Shown here piece after piece: positions 47,190 through 57,892 of a stretch of DNA of 64,000 bases (the stretch's first letter is position 1; each line of letters begins with the position of its first letter). The notes below the pieces were generated by a model. That model made no database searches, was not told where the DNA came from, and was given only the letters and a program-made list of their open reading frames with translations. The translations under genes were made by a program, and so were the position numbers. The stretch lies in NCBI GenBank assembly GCA_035578175.1, contig JAQMRL010000002.1, forward strand, positions 132,682,171 through 132,746,170. Reading direction: 5' to 3'. The DNA is from Catonia carolina. Taxonomy: Eukaryota; Arthropoda; Insecta; Hemiptera; Achilidae.

Positions 47190-47870
47190 AAGTACCTTAA
47201 TTACCCCTCTTGCCTTAATTACAGCTAGCATCGTTCTCGGCATCCCTTGAATCAAGTTTTAGATTTATTCCTGGTCGATTTCTACCAATCTTCTTTCGCC
47301 ACATGACAGCTGTTGAAGATTCACTGCATTACGTTGTTGTTTAGGTCATCCGCCGAAAGGCTGGTTTGAACCTCTAGAGGTTTTACTAAGTAAAACGAGG
47401 AGTGAGGTGGTTTACCATTGCCTTCCTCACTGAATGGAAAAGTACACTTATCAGCATGCTGGGCCCTCTGAAAAGCACATATTTTCCACTCTGCAAATGA
47501 CACCTTCACTTCATTCACCACAGGGTCTGGCTGTATAATGAAATTCATTACTTTCAGAGGAGATAATTCTGATTGGTGTCTTTTACACCTCTACCTCTTC
47601 TGTTCTTAAATGATTCAGTCATTTAATTGGCTGACCATGTGTTAAGAAACAGAACTATTTATTTTAGCCCTGCAACGAACAGATTCAGTGTACATAATTT
47701 GACACTACACCTGTCTGTTTTGGGCAGATATATAAAGCAATATTTGCATTACGTTGACGAACTCTTTTTTTAAGCATAACCAAAACATGCTCAATAGGAT
47801 TTAAGTCTGGGGTGTTGGCTGGCCACATAATACGATTAATACCTACTTCATCAATATACTGTGAAACCAT
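47190..47870 (-). pseudogene. Tc1-like transposase C-terminal relic
   Basis: Minus strand, right part: WPANTPDLNPIEHVLVMLKK, the Tc1 block (W---SPDLNPIE--W--L) with the Glu of DD34E. Left part (47190-47325): IQGMPRTMLAVIKARGV, the terminal Tc1 block (SM--R--AVI-A-GG). A retroposon (47337-47744) separates them. First catalytic Asp and N-terminus absent. Confidence 0.75.
47337..47744 (-). mobile_element. Retroposon copy D in a Tc1 relic
   Basis: 408 bp flanked by 12-bp duplications TGCATTACGTTG (47325-47336, 47745-47756). On the minus strand it ends with GGATGACCTAAACAAC. It extends about 20 bp further at the 5' end than copy A. Confidence 0.85.
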
Positions 47871-48219
47871 TTAAAATCTTTTAAAGTAATGCGATAATTT
47901 TGTCTACGACCGTAGAAACAAAAACTTCAAGTAAATACGAAACTCTAAGACTTAACCTAATTTAAAAGTGAAACATTAAATTTAAAACAAAGAATATAAT
48001 ACGTGCAATTGATTGCTACATTATTACAGAAAGAAAAAAGATTTACAGTAAGCTCAAAATATTATAATTAAAGATGAGGAATCTCAAACAGTTCAAAGGA
48101 GTTAACCTATAGCCTCATGAAATCCACTAACGGTTAGTCGTAATTAAAAAAAAATTATTTTTCTTCAATTTTTGTGCCTTACAACAGTGGTGAACTGAGC
48201 CAGTAACAACCTATTTCTC
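47871..48219. other. Unassigned spacer
   Basis: No gene or repeat recognised. Confidence 0.4.
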
Positions 48220-48660
48220 GTCTAAAGCCATTCTTTTTACCTCCCGCAGCTTCTTATCTCTTCCAATTCATTTTTATGAGATATCTTTTCCAGTGAAATT
48301 TGGGCCTTCTTGTATTTCCTTCGGCTGTTATCTCCTGAACTCTCTTTGGCGACCTTTTATCATGGATTTGAATAATGTAGTCATATCATCTCAACTTTCT
48401 CTTTTCTAATACATGCAGTAGTGCTCCTAGTTTAAATCTGTTTTAATGCTGACATTTCTAACACGATCATGCCTGGTTTTACTCACTGTTCTTTTTACGA
48501 ATCTCATTTCTGCAGTAATGCTTTTGAGCAATTTTATTGTTTTTGCCCAACTTCCGGCACCATTTGTTATCAGTAAGCCCCCACCTTTCCACAGAAATGA
48601 TACTATTACACCCATCTCGCCATAAGTCTAGAGTTTGTTTATTGGTCCAACTTTTGTTGC
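48220..48660 (-). pseudogene. LINE RT C-terminal relic
   Basis: The minus-strand frame (48427-48615) with KLLKSITAEMRFVKRTVSKT followed by RHDRVRN matches the LINE block (I-AAEM-FLR-V-G-TR-DR-RN). A downstream segment with KRSPKRVQEITAEGNTRRPK and KRYLIKMNWKR fits the continuing tail. Possibly the same family as 59819-61310. Confidence 0.6.
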
Positions 48661-48898
48661 AGTTTATCTGTTGTACAAATGTTTCATTTGCCTCCAGCCA
48701 GATTTAGAAAAAACAAACCTACAATACTCATAATGAATAATCATTTGTTTATTACGCTTCATTCATTATCGATTTAATCAAAATTACATGAATGAATAAA
48801 TGATTATCTGTATACATGATCAATATTTATGAATGGATTTCTAAAATTGTATAGTTATACAATTTCGGCCTGTAATATTAAATTAATTACTATTTATA

Positions 48899-49608
48899 CT
48901 CTGTTCATCGTAAGAAAGATATGTTGTGTAAACAAATAATGACGTCACTGAGCATGCGCAATATTTAAAAATGTGTACAGGCTGATTAAAAAGGTAACAA
49001 CAAAATACTTTCAAAAGTATTTTTATAAATAAAACTGTTAGGCCTACATCATATCATGACTAATGTTTTAAGTACTGATCAATAAATTTATAAAACTTTA
49101 GGACTATACTTCATTTCCATTCTTTTTCATAAATAAATATGGTTACATATTATATACTACACGTGATCTGTACGACGAAATAAGAGAACTTAAAAAGTAA
49201 ATATTTTTATTTTAATGATTAGTCATCTAATATTAGTTTAGTCACTCGTTATTTCACAATTGGATTTGACGATGATTAATCCAAACCCATAAATACGAGT
49301 ATATTGCCACATTTTGACAAAGAACATGTCATCGTTATATGCTACCAGTTCGCTTTTGACATCGTATTGTTTCACATCGTCCTTATGTACATTATAATTT
49401 ATTTTCAATTAGGAATTTAGTGTTATAGTATATTTTGATTTTTCATTTATATTTATCGTTTAATTCTGTATATGGTTAAAAGCGCGTATCAGTTATTACT
49501 GTGATGTTTTCATTAAAAGTGTTGCATTTTTTCTGAGTCACCGCTTTAGCAGCTGATTCGGTAACCGTTGTTTGTTTACCAACATATCTTTCTTACGATG
49601 AACCGAGG
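48899..49608. mobile_element. Non-coding element with 24-bp inverted ends
   Basis: 48903-48926 (GTTCATCGTAAGAAAGATAT plus GTTG) is perfectly complementary to 49580-49603. The match resumes as GTAAACAAA after a 1-nt offset. About 710 bp, no open frame with a transposase signature. The outer borders and duplication could not be fixed. The left end holds TGACGTCA (48940-48947) and GCATGCGCA (48952-48960). Confidence 0.75.
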
Positions 49609-49690
49609 ATACACTAGTTATAAATCGCAACGATTATAGACAGTTCAACTTTCTTTTACAAACCATATGAAATGGCGCCATCTATAGATA

Positions 49691-49692
<2 letters not shown>

Positions 49693-49734
<42 letters not shown>
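49693..49734. repeat. (CT)n microsatellite
   Basis: 42 bp of uninterrupted CT. Confidence 0.97.
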
Positions 49735-49738
<4 letters not shown>

Positions 49739-49739
49739 C

Positions 49740-51149
49740 GTCATGTCAGTTTCCCTAACGTTGGCCACGGCGCACTATTTCCTATTAATTTACTAGACGA
49801 AACAACTCCTCTACCCAGGAATTCCCGATCCAAACCCTAATTTTCTTCAATCAGGACACCTGTAACTTACCATTACTACGAAAATTATAAATTATTTTGT
49901 TTCAATGCAAGGTGCAGCAGTTATAGTGGTCTAAAAACCTCAAAGAATATGTTCCACGCCATCTTTCTGCACTTTACAATGTTCAGAAACTCATTCACGG
50001 TAAGAACATTCTGCAACAACTCCTAATTAATTCATCGTGCACAAAAAAATTAGGAAAATTAATATTCCTGTGAAGTTACATCACAAATGTTTCAGTACTG
50101 TTGATGGTTGCAGCGTTAAGTTTCCAACGCTTTACTTCATAAAACAAAAATACTTTTTGTCATTCTTTGTAATAACATCGAACTCACATTGCAAAACAAT
50201 GATTCCATTGATAAATATGCACATTCAAATTCAAATTTCAGTATTCTACGATACTTCAAATTCCCACACAACTTCACTGTTTAACTACACGAGCTTTTTT
50301 TAATTCACCTGTTTATTTCTTTTACCAAAATTAGAAAATTAATAGATAATATTACTTAGGTTTCCAAAACATGAATCGCGTTTACTCAATTGATTTAGTA
50401 ATACAAAATAGTTCACCAAATCAAACCACTACTAATTACAGAGCAGCAGAATTAAATTTCATATTAAACATACATAATGCCAAACAGTTCATATAATCCT
50501 TTAATCCCTGTAGTCTGCACAAGATTTTTGTGAACAATTCACCAATGGAAAATGAATAAAACATAATCGATTTTGGATATATTTTAAAAACTGTGTAGCT
50601 CAATAGTAAATATAGTACAATCCAATATATAATTGAATTACTATTTCACATTAAATTAAAATAGAATTGTGCACTCACAAATACATAAAATATAAAATAT
50701 ATTTGAACTACTTTAATAGAAAATGGGACAATGTATTTTACTGGAAGCTCTGAAGGTATACTACAATACCCAGCGTGTCCCACTGGACTTCAATTGATAT
50801 TAGAATTTAGTCGTTCAAGCTCGGATCAAAGGAAATTAAAAAATAATTTGAAATATTCATACAAAGACAGACTGGACAATGCAATAGAAATATCCAAAAC
50901 AATACATATCAGTACCTACACATATTTGATCAAATATATCCAAGAATATTTTATCCATTACTCAATAGTTTTTATACCTGCTTACGTCAATTGTGATTAT
51001 TATTTTAAAATTCTTTTTGAATACAATTTTATCCCGGTTAACTTCCATCATAACCAAAACAAAAAGAATTAGTACAAGTAAAATTTACCCAACACTACGT
51101 AATTAACAAACAAATGCACAGTAATTTTATTAAGACAAGTCCTGATAAT
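49740..51149. other. Unassigned AT-rich stretch
   Basis: Includes two long but featureless frames (50037-50303, 50731-51072) with no recognisable domain, strong codon bias or start context. Confidence 0.4.
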
Positions 51150-51560
51150 AAAATTCATTCACCATCATCATCGTTTATATTCCTCTTCCGAGTTTTCACG
51201 GGTTGGGCCCTACACAACTCCTCTCCACCTTTCTATATCGCTGAAACATATCTCCTCCATTTCTCGTTTGGTAACGCATCTTTTTACCAATTTGCTCATA
51301 CTAAACCCATCCGTTTCTCGCTAGGACTGTCCCTTGATATTTTCCCTCATCTCCCAGTGCATCATCCTTTTAGGCAGTCCACTCTCTTCCATCTAACTAG
51401 CATGACCAAACCATCGCAGATTTGCCTGTCAACCTCTCCTTGGCTGGCTAATTGTTCCGTAATTATATCATCTTTTACTGTCTCAACTTATAACATAATC
51501 CTCGTAAAAATATTTCATTTTTGCTGCACGACTTCTACTTTATGACTCCCTTCCACTTCT
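51150..51560 (-). pseudogene. LINE RT C-terminal relic
   Basis: Minus-strand translation reads NLRWFGHA, then MEESGLPKRMMHWEMRENIK, then RWRGVV-GPTRENSEEE. This is the terminal block (LRWFGHV-RM-ESRLPKR) shared by many insect LINE polyproteins. Stops and shifts throughout. The 143-aa plus-strand frame (51114-51545) is its shadow. Confidence 0.7.
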
Positions 51561-52709
51561 TCATGTTTCTGCTGCATAAGTAAGTATAAATTTTAACCGA
51601 TTCTTTCAATTTTATTATTAATAAGACTAATTTTACAAAAACTAAACAAACATCACTTTCAAAAATACTAGCTTATTCATCAATTTCCAATTCAAGAAGT
51701 GATTTGAAATTTACAAATAACTTCCATGCAAATACAAATAACGAATTTTCTCAAAATGTTTAAACAATTTTGATTAAATTTTTCTCAACAACTGTATTTA
51801 TTACAACTTAGACGATACATTGGGATATCTGCCACAATTGTTTAATTTTTTGGAAATCTTATTTATTTATCTTAGACCGCATGTACTTCTAGATCATTTA
51901 AGAACACTTCCACGTACAATTTAAGATATCAGAACTTAAGTAAATTTGAAGTAGTTAATTCTAATTTAACGAAGTTAAAAAAATAATTAAAATATATTAG
52001 CAGCAAACTCTTAATGTTGTACCGACACAGCCGCTGTTCGATCACAAGTCAAAACATAAAAACATAAACGCTGAGCTGAATACAAGGAAATGTATAAATT
52101 AGAATTACAATCATTTTAATGCAATAGTAATATAAATACTTTATTTATTATTTTGGTTGTAGAAATTTAAAATTCGTTTATAAGTGGGAAAATAAAGTTA
52201 TAAAAGAGATATTTTATGAAAACTACTAGTAATTATAATACCTTATTATTAGTTATAGTAGTGGTAGTGGTAATGGGTTTGTTAAATTAATAATTACTTG
52301 TTAGAAAATATTTTTGTTTCTAACAATATTGTAACAAACTGTTTAGTATTAAAATCTATGACTGCAGCTCTCCCCCAGCGGACAAGGTTGTCTTTCCTTC
52401 GCTGGGAAATAAAATTATTAGACTTAGATAAGAAATTATGTATAAAAATATTATGTTTTTTATGTTAATATTAAGTAGATATGTACTGTAAAAATAAATA
52501 AATTTCGTTGTGTGCAAAAATTCGCTTTTCGCTTTCATTATCTTAATTTTGATCTCCCTGTATCTATTCCATTTAAAGTATTACATACATATAATCGAAA
52601 AAATGCAGTCAAAAATTGTTGAATATATTCAGGGAGCATAATAACTTGTATAATAATTCTTATGAAGTTGGTCGCTACTTTTTTAGTTGATTAACTACAA
52701 TTTTTTCTC
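51561..52709. other. Unassigned AT-rich spacer
   Basis: No gene, array or terminal repeat recognised. Confidence 0.4.
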
Positions 52710-52713
52710 TTAA

Positions 52714-53441
52714 GGGGAGACTGTACTATGTACCCTGTCAATGTTAAATTTGCTATTTTTAGGTACATTTTTCACAGGATTGATAAACGATAGGGAAATG
52801 AAACTTTACTTAGTTATAGATGTCGGGTTTCTCTAGCTATTGACATTTTTTCAATTTAATCTGTTGAACCATAAAGTTAAAAACAGAATAACGAATAATA
52901 TAAAATTTTTACAAAATTTTTTCTCCGGTATTTTACATATTAATAATTTTTGCAGAATTTGAGAAATCCATAAAAATGCCAAAATATGTGCATATGCAAA
53001 ATAAATATCTGGTAAAAATTTCAGCCTGGTAGGTTTTATGGTTTCCAAGAAAAATGTAGGCTACCTAAATGTTAAAAATTTTAATTTGCGGTAACAGGCG
53101 AATAAACAAAATGTACAAAACAAACAAGTGAATTGTCCATCAACAGTTGGTTAGAAATATGAACCAATAGCTGAGAGTATTAAAAACAGTAATGCAGATA
53201 TTTTTAAAGTACTAAAATTCCCTTTGCTCTAAAACGATCCGTATAAAATTATGAAAAATATTCGTTCTTGGTGACACGAAAATTTTTCTGGGTAAACCTC
53301 CTAAAAACTTAATATTTTTTCATTAAAATACTATTTTTTCACGTAACTTAAAGTTTTGTGGTTTAACTAGGTCTAAACGATTGAAAAACATAAAAAACCG
53401 AAAATCGAAATTTCCTGTTAAAACCATCATACAGTCTCACC
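52714..53441 (-). mobile_element. TTAA-flanked miniature element, copy 2
   Basis: 728 bp between TTAA 52710-52713 and TTAA 53442-53445, collinear with the reverse complement of 26922-27645. Ends GGGGAGACTGTACTATG and, complemented, GGTGAGACTGTATGATGG. Non-coding. Confidence 0.82.
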
Positions 53442-53445
53442 TTAA

Positions 53446-55154
53446 ATTAGCCGTTCATTAGTCAGCAATCTGGGAGATCTTTTTTCTATGGCCATACCTA
53501 TTATAGCTGGAATCGCAGATTTACCAGTTTTCCTGCAATTGTCGGGCTGTTGAATTTACCAAATTACCCGATATATTTCATTAATGAAAGTGGTTTACCC
53601 GGTGTTAACGCCACTTCATACTGACAAAATAGATCCGTAAATCCCGCCTTGTTGATATTTCAAATTTACTTGATGCTTCCTATGACCTAACCGATCACGT
53701 CATTTTCTCCCTCTACATCCTTGCATTTCCGCCTTCCTCATTGCTCATTGTTGGTTCAGCATTCATAATGAATGGATGCGCGCTTTTCTGATGCGTGTAA
53801 CGCATGGCGTTGGGACGCTACCACGCTACCAGCTTTACAATCTCGGTTCGTTCTTACATTTCGTTTCGCTCGCTATGAACTCAATTCGTTTGTTCCTGTC
53901 TAATTTTGTGAATTATTATATTCAGTTGCTCATGTCAATATATTGTGAACTTTTTCGTTTGTTATTTGCTTCATGTGGTGTCTGTTAGTGCTATCAAGCA
54001 CGCGCTGTCTACAATTGTGATTTCTCAATACTGGATTAAAGGTAAGTGCGCACTTGTTTATTATGTATTGTTGACCAATAATGTGTGTTCCCATGTAATG
54101 TCATGTCCTTTAACTCTCGTTTCCTACCTATTTTGTCAGTTTTGCTTAACCGCTTGTTTAACCATTTCGTTCAATCACTCAGTCGTTTAGTTGTGGCTGG
54201 CAACTACCAAATGCAACCAGCCTGGTCCTCCAGTTTAAATTGTTTAATCGCCTATTTATTAACGTTAGAAAATTATTCTTCTCGATTATTCTTTATTGTG
54301 TTCTACAACAACGTACATACTTTAACACCCGGGATGAATTGCAAATCTGCTGGCTCATCGATGCCGCCTCATTAATTTATCAATCACGTGTACAGGAAGT
54401 CCGGTTTATGAATTCCATTTCGTTGATACTTTTCACCGTCAGTGCAACTACGATTACCCTTTGTTTATTATTGTTCTTGTAATTTATAGTTTCTGCAGCA
54501 AAAGTAAATAAATATAAAGATGATTTAACAAATAAATGTACAACGAGATTGGTTTGGGTAAACCACTTATTCGCAAATTTAATAGTAACATTCATAAAAC
54601 CACAGCTTCTCAAAATAGTCAGAACAGATCCAATATAGAGACGCTGAATGCTTACATGTCATGCTAACTATGAAAATCACGCAGGAACGTAGCTTAGGAT
54701 TTTTTTTGGGAGAGACAGAATCTAAAGAATTTTATTTTGGTTTTCCCTTCGGTTCTTATGCACATTAAGACCAATGAAGGGTGAAAACGAGCAGTGAAAA
54801 ATCCCAGACCTGACCGGGATCCCCGGCATATTACTTAGGTACGAAATTTGTGTTTTCCATCGGGAGGGGCTGAAACCCCTCAAGCCCCCGGACTGGCGAA
54901 GTGCATGTCTGTGTTAGCTTAAAAAAAAGGTGGAAGAACGTAATTATGTCATTTTTTTAGCGTACAAATTTTTATTCTAATTATTATATTGCTGTAATAA
55001 TTGTTTTTTATACAATAAATATTTTTAAGGATTGCATTCGACTTAATTTTATTAAAATATTATCAAACTTCTCTATTTAATCACCATTTACAGATTAAAA
55101 ATATCATCTTAAAGCGGTAATGATGTGTTATAGTTGGTAGAAACGTATGATTGT
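53446..55154. other. Unassigned spacer with a perfect splice-donor word
   Basis: 53700-54060 is less AT-rich than its flanks and ends in AAAG|GTAAGT at 54041/54042, a consensus donor. I cannot identify an exon product. 54780-54910 contains a B-box-like repeat fragment. Confidence 0.4.
54780..54910 (-). repeat. Possible degenerate SINE fragment
   Basis: Complement reads GGGGATCCCGGTCAGGTC followed by GGGATTTTTCACTGC. The related segment at 61610-61700 (complement GGTTTGATTTTCGGTCAGGT) has a clearer B box. A diverged relative may lie at 55545-55650. No duplication seen. Confidence 0.35.
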
Positions 55155-55445
55155 GCTTCAATTTAAATGTAAAAGATAAAGAGTAAGGTAGAACATTTCT
55201 GACGTCAAAGAAAAAAGTAAAAGTGAAAGATAAAATAAAATATTTCTGACGTCAAACAGAAGTTAAAGTTAAATATTAAAGATAAAGTAAAATATTTTGA
55301 CGCCAAACAAAACGTGACAGTTACAGTAAAAGATCAAGTAAAATAATTTTTATGTCAAACAAAATATTTAATATGAAAGATATAAGAGAAAGTTAAACAT
55401 TTTTGACGTCAAAAAAAAACAGTAGAAGCAAAAATGATAAATGAA
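55155..55445. repeat. Tandem repeat, about 50 bp unit, with CRE-like palindrome
   Basis: Five units. TGACGTCA or a variant starts at 55200, 55247, 55298 (TGACGCCA), 55350 (TTATGTCA) and 55404, spaced 47, 51, 52 and 54 bp, each embedded in AAAGATAAAGTAAAATATTT-like sequence. Confidence 0.8.
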
Positions 55446-55650
55446 AGAGGGATGTAAATTACTTCACATTTAACCCTTAATGAGTTCTACCTTCTTTTCT
55501 CATGATCCATTAGTTTTCACAACTCAAATTTCAACAAAAACGCGCAATGCAATATGTGGAACTGAATTCAGGACCCTCGGTATATTAGTCCAGGTATGTA
55601 ATTGCATTTACCGTTTGGGGGGCAGGAAACCCCAAGTGCCTGAAATCACG

Positions 55651-56800
55651 CGTAAGTTGCACCGTTCATTAATTACAATTAGAAAACACAACTAAATCGA
55701 TATGCAAGAAATTAAACGCTGTAAAATGAAGGTCAAAAACAATTTCTATGAGGTAATATAGGCTTCTTATCACTTTATCTCGCACAAAGTAATGATAGTA
55801 AACACTGCTACAGTAAATGTGGCAACGTAACCTGCTATTTGCAAGCTCGCAATACTGTGAATTTGGTAATAATACGTAAGGTTTTGATATAGAAACAAAG
55901 ACAAATTAATAAAGGGGAAGGACAAGTAATATTCTATAAAATCGATAGATTTACAAAAATAATTACACTCCATTGTAATTTTATACTTTTACTCACATCT
56001 CTAATTTGATTATTATTTGTATTGACAAATTACATTTAAAAAAGTTGAAAGATATTGAATTACAATTGTATTTTAATGAAGTAATATAATAACAGAATAA
56101 ATGCACCAGACAACGTTAAATTAAATAAGAATTATTATTTTAAAAACACCCCGTGTTTTAAAACTAAATAAAATAAACAAACGTAAAAATAAAAACAACA
56201 GAAATACTGAACTAACTATACCCATATTGTAAAACATGGTGGATGTTATGTTTTATTGTGATATCCCAACACTTGTACATGGATAGGGGAAGAGTTATAC
56301 GAACTGGGATTAAAAACGATTATATAATCCCGTGGGAATTAAAAGTGATTAACGAGGAGCCCGACATGTACTGTATTTCCTTGTCCCTTGCAAAATGATT
56401 GTTTTTAAATGCTTTATTTCCATTACAGTGATGACTGAGAGTAGCAAGGTCTTCGGTTAATTAGATCGTCTAGCGTATAGCAGTTTGTTTCTTTCTATCA
56501 ACTTACTAATGAAGATGAGTAGGCCTATATATTAGTGATAATATGTTATCACTACATTCAATTTTAATTATTTTTTACAAATAATTTTAATTTCTTAAAT
56601 TTCACTGTGAAGTTTTTGTTTAATGTATTCTAATAGTAGCCTACATTAGTTTTTTTGATAACTGTATCTAAGAGACTTCGGAAAGAGAGTGCACGACATA
56701 TCAGGATAAAAATGATAAGCCTAAATATTAATACATCGTCAAATTCTTACTTAGCCATTAAAGTTATTATTATTAATATAAATTATTATATAAATGTATA
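55651..56800. other. Unassigned AT-rich spacer
   Basis: No gene recognised. TAGGCCTA at 56520-56527. Confidence 0.4.
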
Positions 56801-56802
56801 TA

Positions 56803-57513
56803 CGAGGTGTGGCTATTAAATAACGGGACTGACGTTGTAAAAAATTTTATTTTTATTTTATACATAATCACTTATTGTCACCTTCAATATACAACCCTTC
56901 TCTATCCCTAGAACGCTCCATGCAATTTTCCATTGTTGGAAACAGTGCTGGAGGTCATCTTCTGTCAGCTCCTTCAAGACACGTGCCGCTCAAAATGTTT
57001 GAAATGAAGCTCGCAAAAATGTTTGTACTGACATTTTTACGCGATTGAAAATGACCCAAATTTTTTTTTTAAACGATAATAACATGTGATGACACGTGGT
57101 TTTTTACTTATGATCCGGAAATGAAGCGCTAATCCATGAACTGGAAGAGCCGAACTTTACCGAGAGCCAAAAAAGCTCGAATTATCAAGTCAAAATTTAA
57201 AGCATTGATGATTGTTGTTTTTTTTTATATCCATGGGATTGTGTACCTTCACTGGGTTCCTGAAGGTCAAACAATTAATCATTATCACTACCTTAAAGTA
57301 CTTTCTAAACTACGTCAAAGAGTAAGGAAAAAACGCCCCGAAATGTGGAAAGACAAATCATGGGTTCTCCACCAAGACAATGCGCCAGCTCATTCCGCGT
57401 TATCTGTCAAGAGGTTCCTAGCCAAGTACAGCATCTCAGTGTTAGAACATCCACCTTATTCACCAGATCTTGCACCAAGTGACTTCTAACTTGTTCCCTA
57501 AAGTGAAATCTGC
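56803..57513 (+). mobile_element. Rearranged mariner, copy 4, right end lost
   Basis: The left terminal repeat CGAGGTGTGGCTATTAAATA follows TA 56801-56802. The left arm matches the other copies to about 56990, then roughly 85 bp is replaced by unrelated sequence before the shared ATAACATGTGATGACACGTG junction region. The coding part then runs to about 57513, where homology stops and a truncated TTAA element begins. Confidence 0.82.
57136..57489 (+). pseudogene. mariner transposase fragment
   Basis: 117 codons with an unusually clean core: PRAKKARIIKSKFKALMIVV, FFYIHGIVYLHWVPEGQ, then HQDNAPAHSALSVKRFLAKY and SPDLAPSDF. Tyr occupies the expected first Asp; the second and third Asp remain with 34 residues between them. 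Stop at 57487-57489 (TAA) from a small change after DF. Confidence 0.85.
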
Positions 57514-57888
57514 GTTTTTGCCCGTTCCCGTAAATTTAAATTTTTAACATTTAGGTACATTTTCTCGGAAACCATTAAACATACCAGGCTAAAATTTTTA
57601 CTAGTTATTTATCTTGAACATTCCCATATTCCGGCACTTTAATGACTTCCTCAAGCTACAAAAATTATTAATATGTAAAATACCGTAAAAAATGTGTAAA
57701 AATATTATATTATTCATTATTCTGTTTTTATGGTTTAACGGATTACGTAGCAAAAATGTCAGTAGCTCGAGCACCCCGACAACTACAAGTAAGGAAAGTT
57801 TCATTTCCCTATCGTTTACCAATCTTGTGAAAAATGTACCTAAAAATAGCAAATTTAACATTGACGGGATACAAAGTACAGTCTTCCC
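57514..57888 (+). mobile_element. TTAA-flanked miniature element, truncated copy 3
   Basis: Matches 27270-27645 from the CCCGTTCCCGTAAATTTAAA region to GTACAGTCTTCCC followed by TTAA 57889-57892. The other half is absent at the mariner junction. Confidence 0.82.
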
Positions 57889-57892
57889 TTAA

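Noticed and set aside
50731..51072. 113-codon frame
   Set aside because: AT-rich composition with no recognisable family and no supporting signals.
51114..51545. 143-codon plus-strand frame
   Set aside because: Shadow of a minus-strand LINE C-terminal relic.
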